Part shown: one piece after another, positions 50,417 through 59,069 of the stretch | Layout: every line of letters begins with the position of its first letter | Position numbering within the stretch: the stretch's first letter is position 1 | NCBI GenBank assembly: GCA_002102225.1 | Contig: LQPB01000065.1 | Location: forward strand, 1-59,069 | Direction of reading: 5' to 3' | Source of the DNA: Mycobacterium interjectum | GTDB lineage: Bacteria > Actinomycetota > Actinomycetes > Mycobacteriales > Mycobacteriaceae | DNA: 59,069 bases | The notes under the pieces: model-generated | Seen by the model: the letters and a program-made list of their open reading frames with translations, nothing else | Database searches by the model: none | Told to the model about the DNA's origin: nothing | Made by a program: the position numbers and the translations under genes

Positions 50417-51181
50417 GTGGCCGAGACCGCGCCGCTGCGCGTGCAACTGATCGCCAAGACGGAGTTCCTGGCGCCGCCGGACGTGCCCTGGAGCACCGAC
50501 GCGGACGGCGGCCCGGCGCTCACCGAGTTCGCCGGCCGGGCCTGTTATCAGAGCTGGTCGAAGCCCAACCCCAAGACGGCGACCAACGCCGGCTACATCC
50601 GCCACATCATCGACGTCGGGCACTTCTCGGTGCTCGAGCACGCCAGCGTGTCGTTTTACATCACCGGCATCTCGCGATCGTGCACCCACGAGCTGATCCG
50701 GCACCGGCACTTCTCCTACTCGCAGCTGTCGCAACGCTATGTGCCGGAGGGTGACTCGCTCGTCGTCGTCCCGCCCGGGATGGACGACGACCCCGAACTG
50801 CGGCGGATCCTCACCGCCGCCGCCGACGCCAGCCGGGCCACCTACGCCGAGCTGCTGGCCAAGCTGGAGGCCAAGTTCGCAACGGGCGAGCCCGGCGAAA
50901 AAACGGGGGTGTTGCGGCGCAAGCAGGCGCGCCAGGCCGCCCGGGCCGTGCTGCCCAACGCCACCGAAACCCGCATCGTGGTGACCGGGAACTACCGGGC
51001 GTGGCGGCACTTCATCGCGATGCGCGCCAGCGAGCACGCCGACGTGGAAATCCGGCGCCTGGCCGTCGAGTGCCTGCGCCAGCTCGCCGGCGTGGCGCCC
51101 GCCGTGTTCGCCGACTTCGAGGTTTCCACGCTGGCCGACGGGACCGAGGTCGCCACCAGTCCGTTGGCCACCGAAGCCTGA
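50417..51181 (+). CDS. thyX: Flavin-dependent thymidylate synthase
   Basis: FAD/NADPH-dependent dUMP methylation that yields tetrahydrofolate directly. The 254 residues carry the ThyX motif RHRX7S at R95-S105 (RHRHFSYSQLS) and NATETRIVVTGNYRAWRHF near residue 176. GTG 50417 (MAETAPLRV) is preceded by AAGG; GTG 50408 is possible. A short insert (EGEPGEKT-like region near residue 154) separates helices relative to the version I recall in M. tuberculosis. dapA follows with its own promoter. Confidence 0.96.
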   Translation: MAETAPLRVQLIAKTEFLAPPDVPWSTDADGGPALTEFAGRACYQSWSKPNPKTATNAGYIRHIIDVGHFSVLEHASVSFYITGISRSCTHELIRHRHFSYSQLSQRYVPEGDSLVVVPPGMDDDPELRRILTAAADASRATYAELLAKLEAKFATGEPGEKTGVLRRKQARQAARAVLPNATETRIVVTGNYRAWRHFIAMRASEHADVEIRRLAVECLRQLAGVAPAVFADFEVSTLADGTEVATSPLATEA

Positions 51182-51227
51182 GGCGGCGGGGCCCGCGCGG
51201 CTGCTTAATGCGTTTTGCGCCGCCAGG

Positions 51228-51233
51228 TAACCT
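51228..51233 (+). promoter_or_regulatory. -10 element of dapA (leaderless)
   Basis: TAACCT followed by 7 nt and GTG at 51241. Confidence 0.5.
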
Positions 51234-51240
51234 GAAGACC

Positions 51241-52143
51241 GTGAGCACCGTCGGATTCGACGCCCCCGCGCGGCTGGGAACCCTGCTGACCGCGATGGTG
51301 ACGCCCTTCGCCGCCGACGGGTCCCTGGACACCGCCGCGGCGGCGCGGCTGGCAAACCGCCTGGTGGAAGCGGGGTGCGACGGCCTGGTGGTCTCCGGGA
51401 CCACCGGCGAGTCGCCGACCACCACCGACGACGAGAAGCTCGAGCTGCTGCGGGCCGTGCTGGAGGCGGTGGGCGATCGGGCCCGCGTCATCGCCGGCGC
51501 CGGCACGTATGACACCGCCCACAGCGTCCGGCTGGCGAAGGCCTGCGCCGCCGAGGGCGCCCACGGCCTGCTGGTCGTCACGCCCTACTACTCGAAGCCA
51601 CCGCAGTCCGGGCTCGTCGCGCACTTCACCGCGGTCGCCGATGCGACCGACCTGCCGGTGCTGCTCTACGACATCCCGCCGCGCTCGGTGATACCGATCG
51701 AGACCGAAACCATCCTCGCACTGGCCGGCCACCCGAACATCGTGGGCATCAAGGACGCCAAGGCCGACCTGCACGCCGGCGCCCAGATCATGGCCGAGAC
51801 CGGCCTGGCGTACTACTCCGGCGACGACGCGCTGAACCTGCCGTGGCTGGCGATGGGCGCCACCGGCTTCATCAGCGTGATCGCCCACGTGGCCGCGGGC
51901 CAGTTACGGGAACTGTTGTCCGCCTTCGGTTCCGGGGACATCGCCACCGCCCGCAAGATCAATGTCTCCCTCGCACCGCTGTGCAACGCGATGGGCCGCC
52001 TGGGCGGGGTGACGATGTCGAAGGCGGGTCTGCGCCTGCAGGGCTTCGAGGCGGGCGACCCCCGGCTGCCGCAAATGCCGGCGACGCCGGAGCAGAGCGA
52101 GGCGCTGGCCGCCGACATGCGCGCGGCCTCGGTGCTCCGGTGA
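51241..52143 (+). CDS. dapA: 4-hydroxy-tetrahydrodipicolinate synthase
   Basis: Condenses pyruvate with aspartate semialdehyde, the entry to diaminopimelate and lysine. The 300 residues form a TIM barrel with GTTGESPT near residue 53, Y143 in LLYDIPPRS and the Schiff-base K171 in VGIKDAKAD. Start GTG 51241 is supported by the adjacent -10. It precedes rnj, the dapA-rnj order found in many actinobacteria. Confidence 0.97.
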   Translation: MSTVGFDAPARLGTLLTAMVTPFAADGSLDTAAAARLANRLVEAGCDGLVVSGTTGESPTTTDDEKLELLRAVLEAVGDRARVIAGAGTYDTAHSVRLAKACAAEGAHGLLVVTPYYSKPPQSGLVAHFTAVADATDLPVLLYDIPPRSVIPIETETILALAGHPNIVGIKDAKADLHAGAQIMAETGLAYYSGDDALNLPWLAMGATGFISVIAHVAAGQLRELLSAFGSGDIATARKINVSLAPLCNAMGRLGGVTMSKAGLRLQGFEAGDPRLPQMPATPEQSEALAADMRAASVLR

Positions 52144-52162
52144 GCCAAACGGTGGCCGCGAC

Positions 52163-53839
52163 GTGGATGTAGACCTCGCCCCACCGGGTCCTCTGCCCTC
52201 GGGCGGATTGCGTGTCACCGCGCTGGGCGGCATCAACGAAATCGGCCGCAACATGACGGTTTTCGAGCACCTGGGCCGGCTGCTGATCATCGACTGCGGG
52301 GTGATGTTCCCCACCCACGACGAGCCGGGCGTCGACCTGATCCTGCCGGACCTGCGCCACGTCGAGGACCGGCTCGAGGACATCGAGGCGCTGGTGCTCA
52401 CGCACGCGCACGAGGACCACATCGGCGCGATCCCGTTTTTGCTCCGGCTGCGCCCCGACATCCCGGTCGTCGGCTCGAAGTTCACCCTGGCGCTGGTCGC
52501 CGCCAAATGCCGTGAGCACCGCATCAAGCCGGTCTTCGTGCAGGTCGCCGAGGGGCAGCGCAGCACCCACGGCGTGTTCGAGTGCCAGTACTTCGCCGTC
52601 AACCATTCGATTCCCGACGCGCTGGCCATCGCCGTCCACACCGGCGCCGGAACGGTGCTGCACACCGGCGACATCAAGCTCGACCAGCTGCCACCGGACG
52701 GCCGGCCCACCGACCTGCCCGGCATGTCCCGGCTGGGCGACGCGGGCGTGGACCTGTTGCTGTGCGACTCGACCAATTCCGAGATCCCCGGCGTCGGGCC
52801 CTCGGAAAGCGAGGTGGGCCCGACGTTGCACCGGCTGATCCGCGGCGCCGACGGCCGCGTCATCGTGGCGTGCTTCGCCTCCAACGTGGACCGGGTGCAG
52901 CAGATCATCGATGCCGCAGTGGCATTGGGCCGGCGGGTGTCGTTCGTCGGGCGATCCATGGTGCGCAACATGGGCATCGCGCGGGAACTGGGATTTCTGC
53001 GGGTGGACGATTCCGACCTCATCGACATCTCCGCCGCCGAGATGATGGCGCCCGAGCGGGTGGTGCTGATCACCACCGGCACCCAGGGCGAGCCGATGTC
53101 GGCGCTGTCGCGGATGTCGCGCGGCGAGCACCGCAGCATCACGCTCACCAATGAGGACCTGGTGATCCTGTCGTCGTCGCTGATTCCCGGCAACGAGGAG
53201 GCGGTGTACGGGGTCATCGACTCGCTGGCCAAGATCGGGGCCCGCGTCGTCACCAACCAGCAAGTGCGCGTGCACGTTTCCGGTCACGCCTACGCCGGCG
53301 AGCTGCTGTTCCTCTACAACGGCGTGCGGCCGCGCAACGTGATGCCGGTGCACGGCACCTGGCGCATGCTGCGCGCCAACGCCAAGCTGGCGGCGCGCGC
53401 CGGGGTGCCCGAGGAATCGATCCTGCTGGCCGAGAACGGCGTCAGCGTCGACCTCGTCGCGGGCCACGCCTCGATTGCCGGGGCGGTGCCGGTCGGCAAG
53501 ATGTTCGTCGACGGGCTGATCACCGGCGACGTCGGCGACATCACCCTGGGTGAGCGGCTCATCCTGTCGTCGGGTTTCGTCGCGGTGACCGTGGTGCTGA
53601 AGCGCGGCACCGGCCGTCCCGCCGCTGCGCCACAGCTGTTTTCGCGCGGGTTCTCCGAGGACCCCAAGGCGCTGGAGCCCGCGGTGCGCAAGGTCGAGGC
53701 CGAGCTCGAGGCGCTGGCCGCCGACGACGTGACCGATCCCGTCCGGATCGCCCAGGGCGTGCGCCGCACGGTCGGCAAGTGGGTCGGCGAGACCTACCGC
53801 CGCCAGCCGATGATCGTGCCGACGGTCATCGAGGTCTAG
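52163..53839 (+). CDS. rnj: Ribonuclease J
   Basis: Metallo-beta-lactamase/beta-CASP nuclease with 5'-exo and endo activity in rRNA maturation and mRNA decay. The 558 residues show ALGGINEIGRNM near residue 20, the zinc motif HAHEDH at 81-86, HTGDIKLD near residue 170, the CDSTNS segment, and beta-CASP motifs TTGTQGEP near residue 307 and HVSGHA near residue 371. GTG start 19 bp after dapA. Its last codons and stop are partly duplicated 57 bp downstream. Confidence 0.97.
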   Translation: MDVDLAPPGPLPSGGLRVTALGGINEIGRNMTVFEHLGRLLIIDCGVMFPTHDEPGVDLILPDLRHVEDRLEDIEALVLTHAHEDHIGAIPFLLRLRPDIPVVGSKFTLALVAAKCREHRIKPVFVQVAEGQRSTHGVFECQYFAVNHSIPDALAIAVHTGAGTVLHTGDIKLDQLPPDGRPTDLPGMSRLGDAGVDLLLCDSTNSEIPGVGPSESEVGPTLHRLIRGADGRVIVACFASNVDRVQQIIDAAVALGRRVSFVGRSMVRNMGIARELGFLRVDDSDLIDISAAEMMAPERVVLITTGTQGEPMSALSRMSRGEHRSITLTNEDLVILSSSLIPGNEEAVYGVIDSLAKIGARVVTNQQVRVHVSGHAYAGELLFLYNGVRPRNVMPVHGTWRMLRANAKLAARAGVPEESILLAENGVSVDLVAGHASIAGAVPVGKMFVDGLITGDVGDITLGERLILSSGFVAVTVVLKRGTGRPAAAPQLFSRGFSEDPKALEPAVRKVEAELEALAADDVTDPVRIAQGVRRTVGKWVGETYRRQPMIVPTVIEV

Positions 53840-53910
53840 CGGCGATCGCGAGCGCGGCGGAGCCGGGCGAAGCGGGTCGCCGCCATCGAGGTCTAGCGGC
53901 GATCGCGAGC
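53828..53910. repeat. 57-bp tandem duplication spanning the rnj stop, with intergenic repeat copy
   Basis: A 26-bp identical segment beginning ATCGAGGTCTAGCGGCGATC occurs at 53828-53853 (containing the rnj stop) and at 53885-53910. Within it, 53838-53884 is a third copy of the AGCGGCGATCGCGAGCGCGG intergenic repeat seen twice at 6047-6181. Confidence 0.85.
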
Positions 53911-53913
53911 CAT

Positions 53914-53974
53914 CGCGAGACATAAACTGTTGCGACGCTTTTCGGCGTGTCGTCGCAATCGTTTATGTGTCGCG
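53914..53974. terminator. Long inverted repeat between convergent rnj and methyltransferase genes
   Basis: Two 24-bp arms (53914-53937 and 53951-53974), 21 of 24 positions complementary, loop of 13 nt. The arms contain ACATAAAC and GTTTATGT and are AT-richer than the surroundings. It probably acts as a bidirectional terminator; a small palindromic mobile repeat is the alternative. Confidence 0.6.
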
Positions 53975-53986
53975 TACCAAGGCGCG

Positions 53987-54859
53987 TCAGGCCTTTTCCG
54001 CGTAGGCCGACCATTCCAGCGCCGAGGCCGCGAGTTTGCGGCCGGTGGGCGTCACGTAGCGCTGGACGAGTTCGTCGGGGCCGGCCTGCTCCACGAGGCG
54101 CCAGCCGTACTCGGCGATGAACTCGGCGACCTCGTCGGGCTGCAGGCCGAAATGCCACAGTTGGTGGCGCTGGCGGACATTGCGGTACAGCGTGCGGGTG
54201 CCGTACCGATTCGTCCCGTCGATGAAATCCCGGCGGACGTAGGTGAACACCAGTCGGCTGCCCGGGGCGGCCGCGCGCAACCCCTCGAGGGTGCGGCGGA
54301 CACCGTCCTTGGTCAGGTATTGGGTCACGCCTTCGCAGATGAAGAAGGCCCGGTAATCGGTGCGATACCCGTGCTCGGCCAGCGAGGTGAGCAGGTCGTC
54401 GCGCTCGAAGTCCAACGGCACCAACCGAACCGACATCGGCAATCCGCCCAGCACCCGCCGCACGGTCTTGGCCTTGCGGGCGATGTTGAGCGGCAGATCC
54501 ACCTCGAAGACCGGGAGGCGGACCCGCCGCGTCAAAAGGTATGGCCGGGTGTCGAAGCCGGCGCCCAGGATGACGACCGCCTGGATCTCGGGCAGCGCTT
54601 CCTCGAGCTTGTCGGCGATGAACCGCTTGCGGCAGGCGAGATTGGCCCACAGCCCCGGGCCGGTGTATTCCGACCCGCGGACCATCAGGCGGCGAGCCGG
54701 TGCCCAGCGCGTCGCGACGACCAGCCAGCGCAGCGGGCGCGGCAGGAACAGCTCGGCGAGGTCGTCGTCGACCAAGCGGCGCCCGGGCGGCTCGTTGCGC
54801 TCGACCGCCGCCAACACCATCGGGCCGAAGGCGGTCTGCGCGGCGGGATTTCGGGCCAT
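53987..54859 (-). CDS. SAM-dependent methyltransferase, mycobacterial TIGR00027/LCMT-like family
   Basis: A 290-residue class-I methyltransferase with the SAM-binding VVILGAGFDTRPYLL near residue 94, EVDLP near residue 117 (acidic end of beta2), VPLDFERDD near residue 145 and the FFICEGVTQYL family motif near residue 171. It corresponds to Rv2751. The substrate is unknown. It lies 7 bp downstream of the SDR gene in a three-gene minus-strand operon. Confidence 0.87.
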   Translation of the reverse strand: MARNPAAQTAFGPMVLAAVERNEPPGRRLVDDDLAELFLPRPLRWLVVATRWAPARRLMVRGSEYTGPGLWANLACRKRFIADKLEEALPEIQAVVILGAGFDTRPYLLTRRVRLPVFEVDLPLNIARKAKTVRRVLGGLPMSVRLVPLDFERDDLLTSLAEHGYRTDYRAFFICEGVTQYLTKDGVRRTLEGLRAAAPGSRLVFTYVRRDFIDGTNRYGTRTLYRNVRQRHQLWHFGLQPDEVAEFIAEYGWRLVEQAGPDELVQRYVTPTGRKLAASALEWSAYAEKA

Positions 54860-54866
54860 GCGCCGC

Positions 54867-55688
54867 CTATTTGTTCAAGAAGCCGGCGTCCACCGGCAAC
54901 GTCACGCCGGTGATGTAGCGGGCCTGGTCGGACACCAGCCATGCCACCGCGTTGGCGATGTCCTCGGCCTGCAGCACCTCCACCGGCATCGCGTTACCCA
55001 TCGCCCCCGGGGTGTCGGTGGCGGCGGCCATCCGCGCCAGCCACTCCCGGGTGAACTCATTGTTGATCATGGGCGTTTCGACACCGGACGGATGGATGGA
55101 GTTGACCCGAATGTATTCTCGCGCAAGAAGGTTCGCGTATACCCGCATCAACCCCACCACACCGTGCTTCGCGGCGGCGTACCCGACCGAACCGGCGTCC
55201 GGGCTGCCGACGCCGGCTAGCCCCGCACTGGAGCTGATCAGCACGATCGAGCCCCCGGAGCCCTGCTTGACCATGGTCGGGATCGCGACCTTGATGGTGT
55301 TGTAGACGCCGGTGAGGTTGACGTCGATCACGTCGCGCCAGCCGTCGTCGCCGGACTGCATGGGGGCGATCCCGGCGTTGGCCACCACGATGTCGAGCCG
55401 GCCGAACTCGTCCAGGCCCGCCTGCACCGCGGTGGACAGCGATGCCCGGTCGCGGACGTCGCCCTGGGCGGCCACGATGCGCGCGCCGGTGTCCTCGACC
55501 AGCTTGACGGTGGCCGCCAGGTCTTCGGGGGTGGCCAGGGGATAGGGAACGCTGGCGATCTGCTCGCACAGGTCGACGGCGATCACGTTCGCGCCGTCGG
55601 CGGCGAGCCGCACCGCGTGCGCCCGGCCCTGGCCGCGCGCGGCGCCGGTGATGAGCGCGACTTTGCCTTCCAGTGGGCGGGCGGTCAC
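54867..55688 (-). CDS. Mycofactocin-type short-chain dehydrogenase
   Basis: A 273-residue SDR: TGAARGQGRAHAVRLA near residue 14 (the GQGR/AHA version typical of mycofactocin-coupled SDRs), VDLCEQIASVPYPLAT insertion near residue 38, VANAGI near residue 100, SSSAG and the YAAAKHG catalytic motif near residue 169. The insertion after beta2 is characteristic of enzymes that keep NAD bound. It corresponds to Rv2750. GTG 55688 overlaps the stop of the upstream monooxygenase; codons before it are out of family. Confidence 0.88.
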   Translation of the reverse strand: MTARPLEGKVALITGAARGQGRAHAVRLAADGANVIAVDLCEQIASVPYPLATPEDLAATVKLVEDTGARIVAAQGDVRDRASLSTAVQAGLDEFGRLDIVVANAGIAPMQSGDDGWRDVIDVNLTGVYNTIKVAIPTMVKQGSGGSIVLISSSAGLAGVGSPDAGSVGYAAAKHGVVGLMRVYANLLAREYIRVNSIHPSGVETPMINNEFTREWLARMAAATDTPGAMGNAMPVEVLQAEDIANAVAWLVSDQARYITGVTLPVDAGFLNK

Positions 55689-55999
55689 CGGCGCAGCTGG
55701 CCCTTGTCCGGGTCGCCAGCGGGAACCGGCTGCAGCATCTTGATGTCCGGCGCGCCCGCGAGGTGCTCGCCGGCCGCCGTGAACAGCTTGGTGATCGCGG
55801 GCGCGGTGCTGTGCGTCTTGAGCGCCTCCTCGTCGGCCCACTGCTCGACGAACACGAAGGTCTCGCCGCTTTGGTGCAGCGAATACAGCTGGCAGCCCGG
55901 CTCCTCGTGCACTTCCGAAACCGCGGTGGTCAGGATGTCGCGGACGGTGTCCACCGATTCGGGTTTGACGGTCATGGTGGCGACGACGACGACGGGCAT
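55685..55999 (-). CDS. Antibiotic biosynthesis monooxygenase (ABM) domain protein
   Basis: A 104-residue dimeric alpha+beta-barrel protein: VVVATMTVKPESVDTVRDIL, then HEEPGCQLYSLHQSGETFVF, then EQWADEEALKTHSTAPAITK, the standard ABM layout. It could be a cofactor-free monooxygenase or a quinone/haem-interacting protein. It corresponds to Rv2749, same length. The ATG at 55999 is set by AGGAGG 8 nt upstream. It is the first gene of the ABM-SDR-methyltransferase operon. Confidence 0.9.
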   Translation of the reverse strand: MPVVVVATMTVKPESVDTVRDILTTAVSEVHEEPGCQLYSLHQSGETFVFVEQWADEEALKTHSTAPAITKLFTAAGEHLAGAPDIKMLQPVPAGDPDKGQLRR

Positions 56000-56144
56000 G
56001 CTGGTTGCCTCCTGGGCGGTTGAGGGGTGGGTGACGGCGTGACTGCCATCACCATTCGTCACCCTACTCACGGCCGTTTCGGCGCATCCCGCACCGGGCG
56101 GTCGTTACCAGTGTGGCGGGTGGTGTTGATGAGGTATTTGCGAC

Positions 56145-56150
56145 TACCCT
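56145..56150 (+). promoter_or_regulatory. -10 element of ftsK (leaderless)
   Basis: TACCCT followed by 7 nt and the ATG at 56158; it argues against the in-frame GTG at 56113. Confidence 0.5.
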
Positions 56151-56157
56151 TGCCCTC

Positions 56158-58641
<2,484 letters not shown>

Positions 58642-58664
58642 CGCCGAACGTGCTCTCGAGCCAG

Positions 58665-58691
58665 CGGACAACGCCGGACAACGCGGACAAC
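58665..58691. repeat. Three copies of CGGACAAC after ftsK
   Basis: CGGACAAC at 58665-58672, 58675-58682 and 58684-58691, in the 72-bp gap between convergent ftsK and the PGRS-like gene. No hairpin is formed. Confidence 0.6.
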
Positions 58692-58713
58692 CAAACTTGT
58701 GAAAACCTGTTGG

Positions 58714-59069
58714 CTACGGCACGAACGATCCGGGCGCCCCATGCGCTCCGTCGTTGCCGGACAGCAACCCACGAGAACCGCCGGATCCACCATCACCCCC
58801 GGGGTCGCCATCGCCCCCGTTGCCGCCGCCACCGCCGCTGCCGAATAATCCGGCGCTGCCCCCGCTACCGCCAGCTCCGCCCGGTACTGAGGGAACTACG
58901 CCGCTGCCGGCCCCGCCGTTCCCGCCGCGACCACCATCACCGAACAGCCACCCGCCGTGGCCGCCGGCCCCGCCCCGCGAGCCTAAACCGCCAGCGCCTC
59001 CCATGCCGCCGTTGCCGATCAGCCCTGCGGGCCCGCCAGGCCCGCCCGGCTGGCCAGATGCGCCTGACA
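58714..59069 (-). CDS. PGRS-like glycine-rich protein, C-terminal end (partial)
   Basis: The frame is open to the window edge, leaving 117 C-terminal residues visible. The sequence is Gly/Ala/Asn repeats of the GGAGG / GGNGG type with spaced aromatic-Gly turns (GGWLFGDGG, GLFGSGG, GLIGNGG), which is the PGRS pattern of PE_PGRS proteins. Whether a PE domain starts the gene cannot be seen. The end (HGAPGSFVP) lacks a separate C-terminal domain. The internal ATG at 59004 is not a plausible start. Confidence 0.75.
   Translation of the reverse strand, partial: SGASGQPGGPGGPAGLIGNGGMGGAGGLGSRGGAGGHGGWLFGDGGRGGNGGAGSGVVPSVPGGAGGSGGSAGLFGSGGGGGNGGDGDPGGDGGSGGSRGLLSGNDGAHGAPGSFVP

Noticed and set aside
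56113..56157. GTG 56113 as the ftsK start
   Set aside because: The -10-like TACCCT lies between it and ATG 56158; kept only as an alternative.

Overview
The window is chromosomal DNA of a slow-growing Mycobacterium. The evidence is high GC with strong G/C third positions, frequent GTG starts, ATGA/GTGA stop-start overlaps, many TANNNT hexamers 6-8 nt before a start codon (leaderless genes), and a gene order that I recall as the infB-to-ftsK segment of M. tuberculosis (about Rv2839c to Rv2748c) with blocks missing or replaced. A long-chain acyl-CoA-carboxylase-like single-chain enzyme recalls the M. avium group, whereas a PGRS-type protein at the right edge is unusual for that group, so I do not name a species. 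Comparisons with M. tuberculosis are from memory, not from a search.

Layout. 1-3.8 kb: translation/RNA genes infB (5' truncated), rbfA and nrnA/cnpB. 3.8-8.5 kb: a minus-strand echA16-secreted protein pair, a coupled DUF2277-DUF1802 pair, and a minus-strand exported protein-CocE hydrolase pair behind a KstR-like palindrome. 8.6-11.2 kb: overlapping pptH-pptT-truB, in which one enzyme adds and its neighbour removes phosphopantetheine. 11.2-14.5 kb: lipid genes (crotonase, ltp1, fadE21). 14.5-22.8 kb: sirR/mntR, ribF, rpsO, gpsI (pnp) with a long leader, pepR, a nitronate monooxygenase and ald. 22.9-29.5 kb: accessory oxidation genes: a Baeyer-Villiger monooxygenase with two hydrolases, GNAT, TetR, and a Rieske oxygenase with a DapB-like dehydrogenase. 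29.5-32.6 kb: a DUF222/HNH protein, then dapB and two small coupled genes. 32.6-41.7 kb: an acyl-CoA cluster (thioesterase, FadD, 1068-residue biotin carboxylase-carboxyltransferase, SDR, paired FadEs) and a small exported Cys/Gly repeat protein. 41.7-45.9 kb: PAS protein, an AT-rich gap, glycosyltransferase, dienelactone hydrolase, thyA-dfrA. 46.0-50.4 kb: DivIVA-like protein, YcaQ/AlkX-like glycosylase, and an intact hsdM-hsdS pair without hsdR. 50.4-53.8 kb: thyX, dapA, rnj. 53.9-56.0 kb: a strong inverted repeat, then a minus-strand monooxygenase-SDR-methyltransferase operon. 56.2-58.6 kb: ftsK. 58.7 kb to the end: the 3' end of a PGRS-like gene.

How the genes fit together. Core functions are initiation-factor and ribosome maturation, RNA decay (PNPase, RNase J, NrnA), folate/thymidylate synthesis (ThyA, DfrA, ThyX), lysine/DAP synthesis (DapA, DapB) and chromosome segregation (FtsK). 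Accessory stretches are mostly lipid or steroid oxidation modules inserted between conserved core blocks. I saw no tRNA, rRNA, CRISPR array, insertion sequence or prophage.
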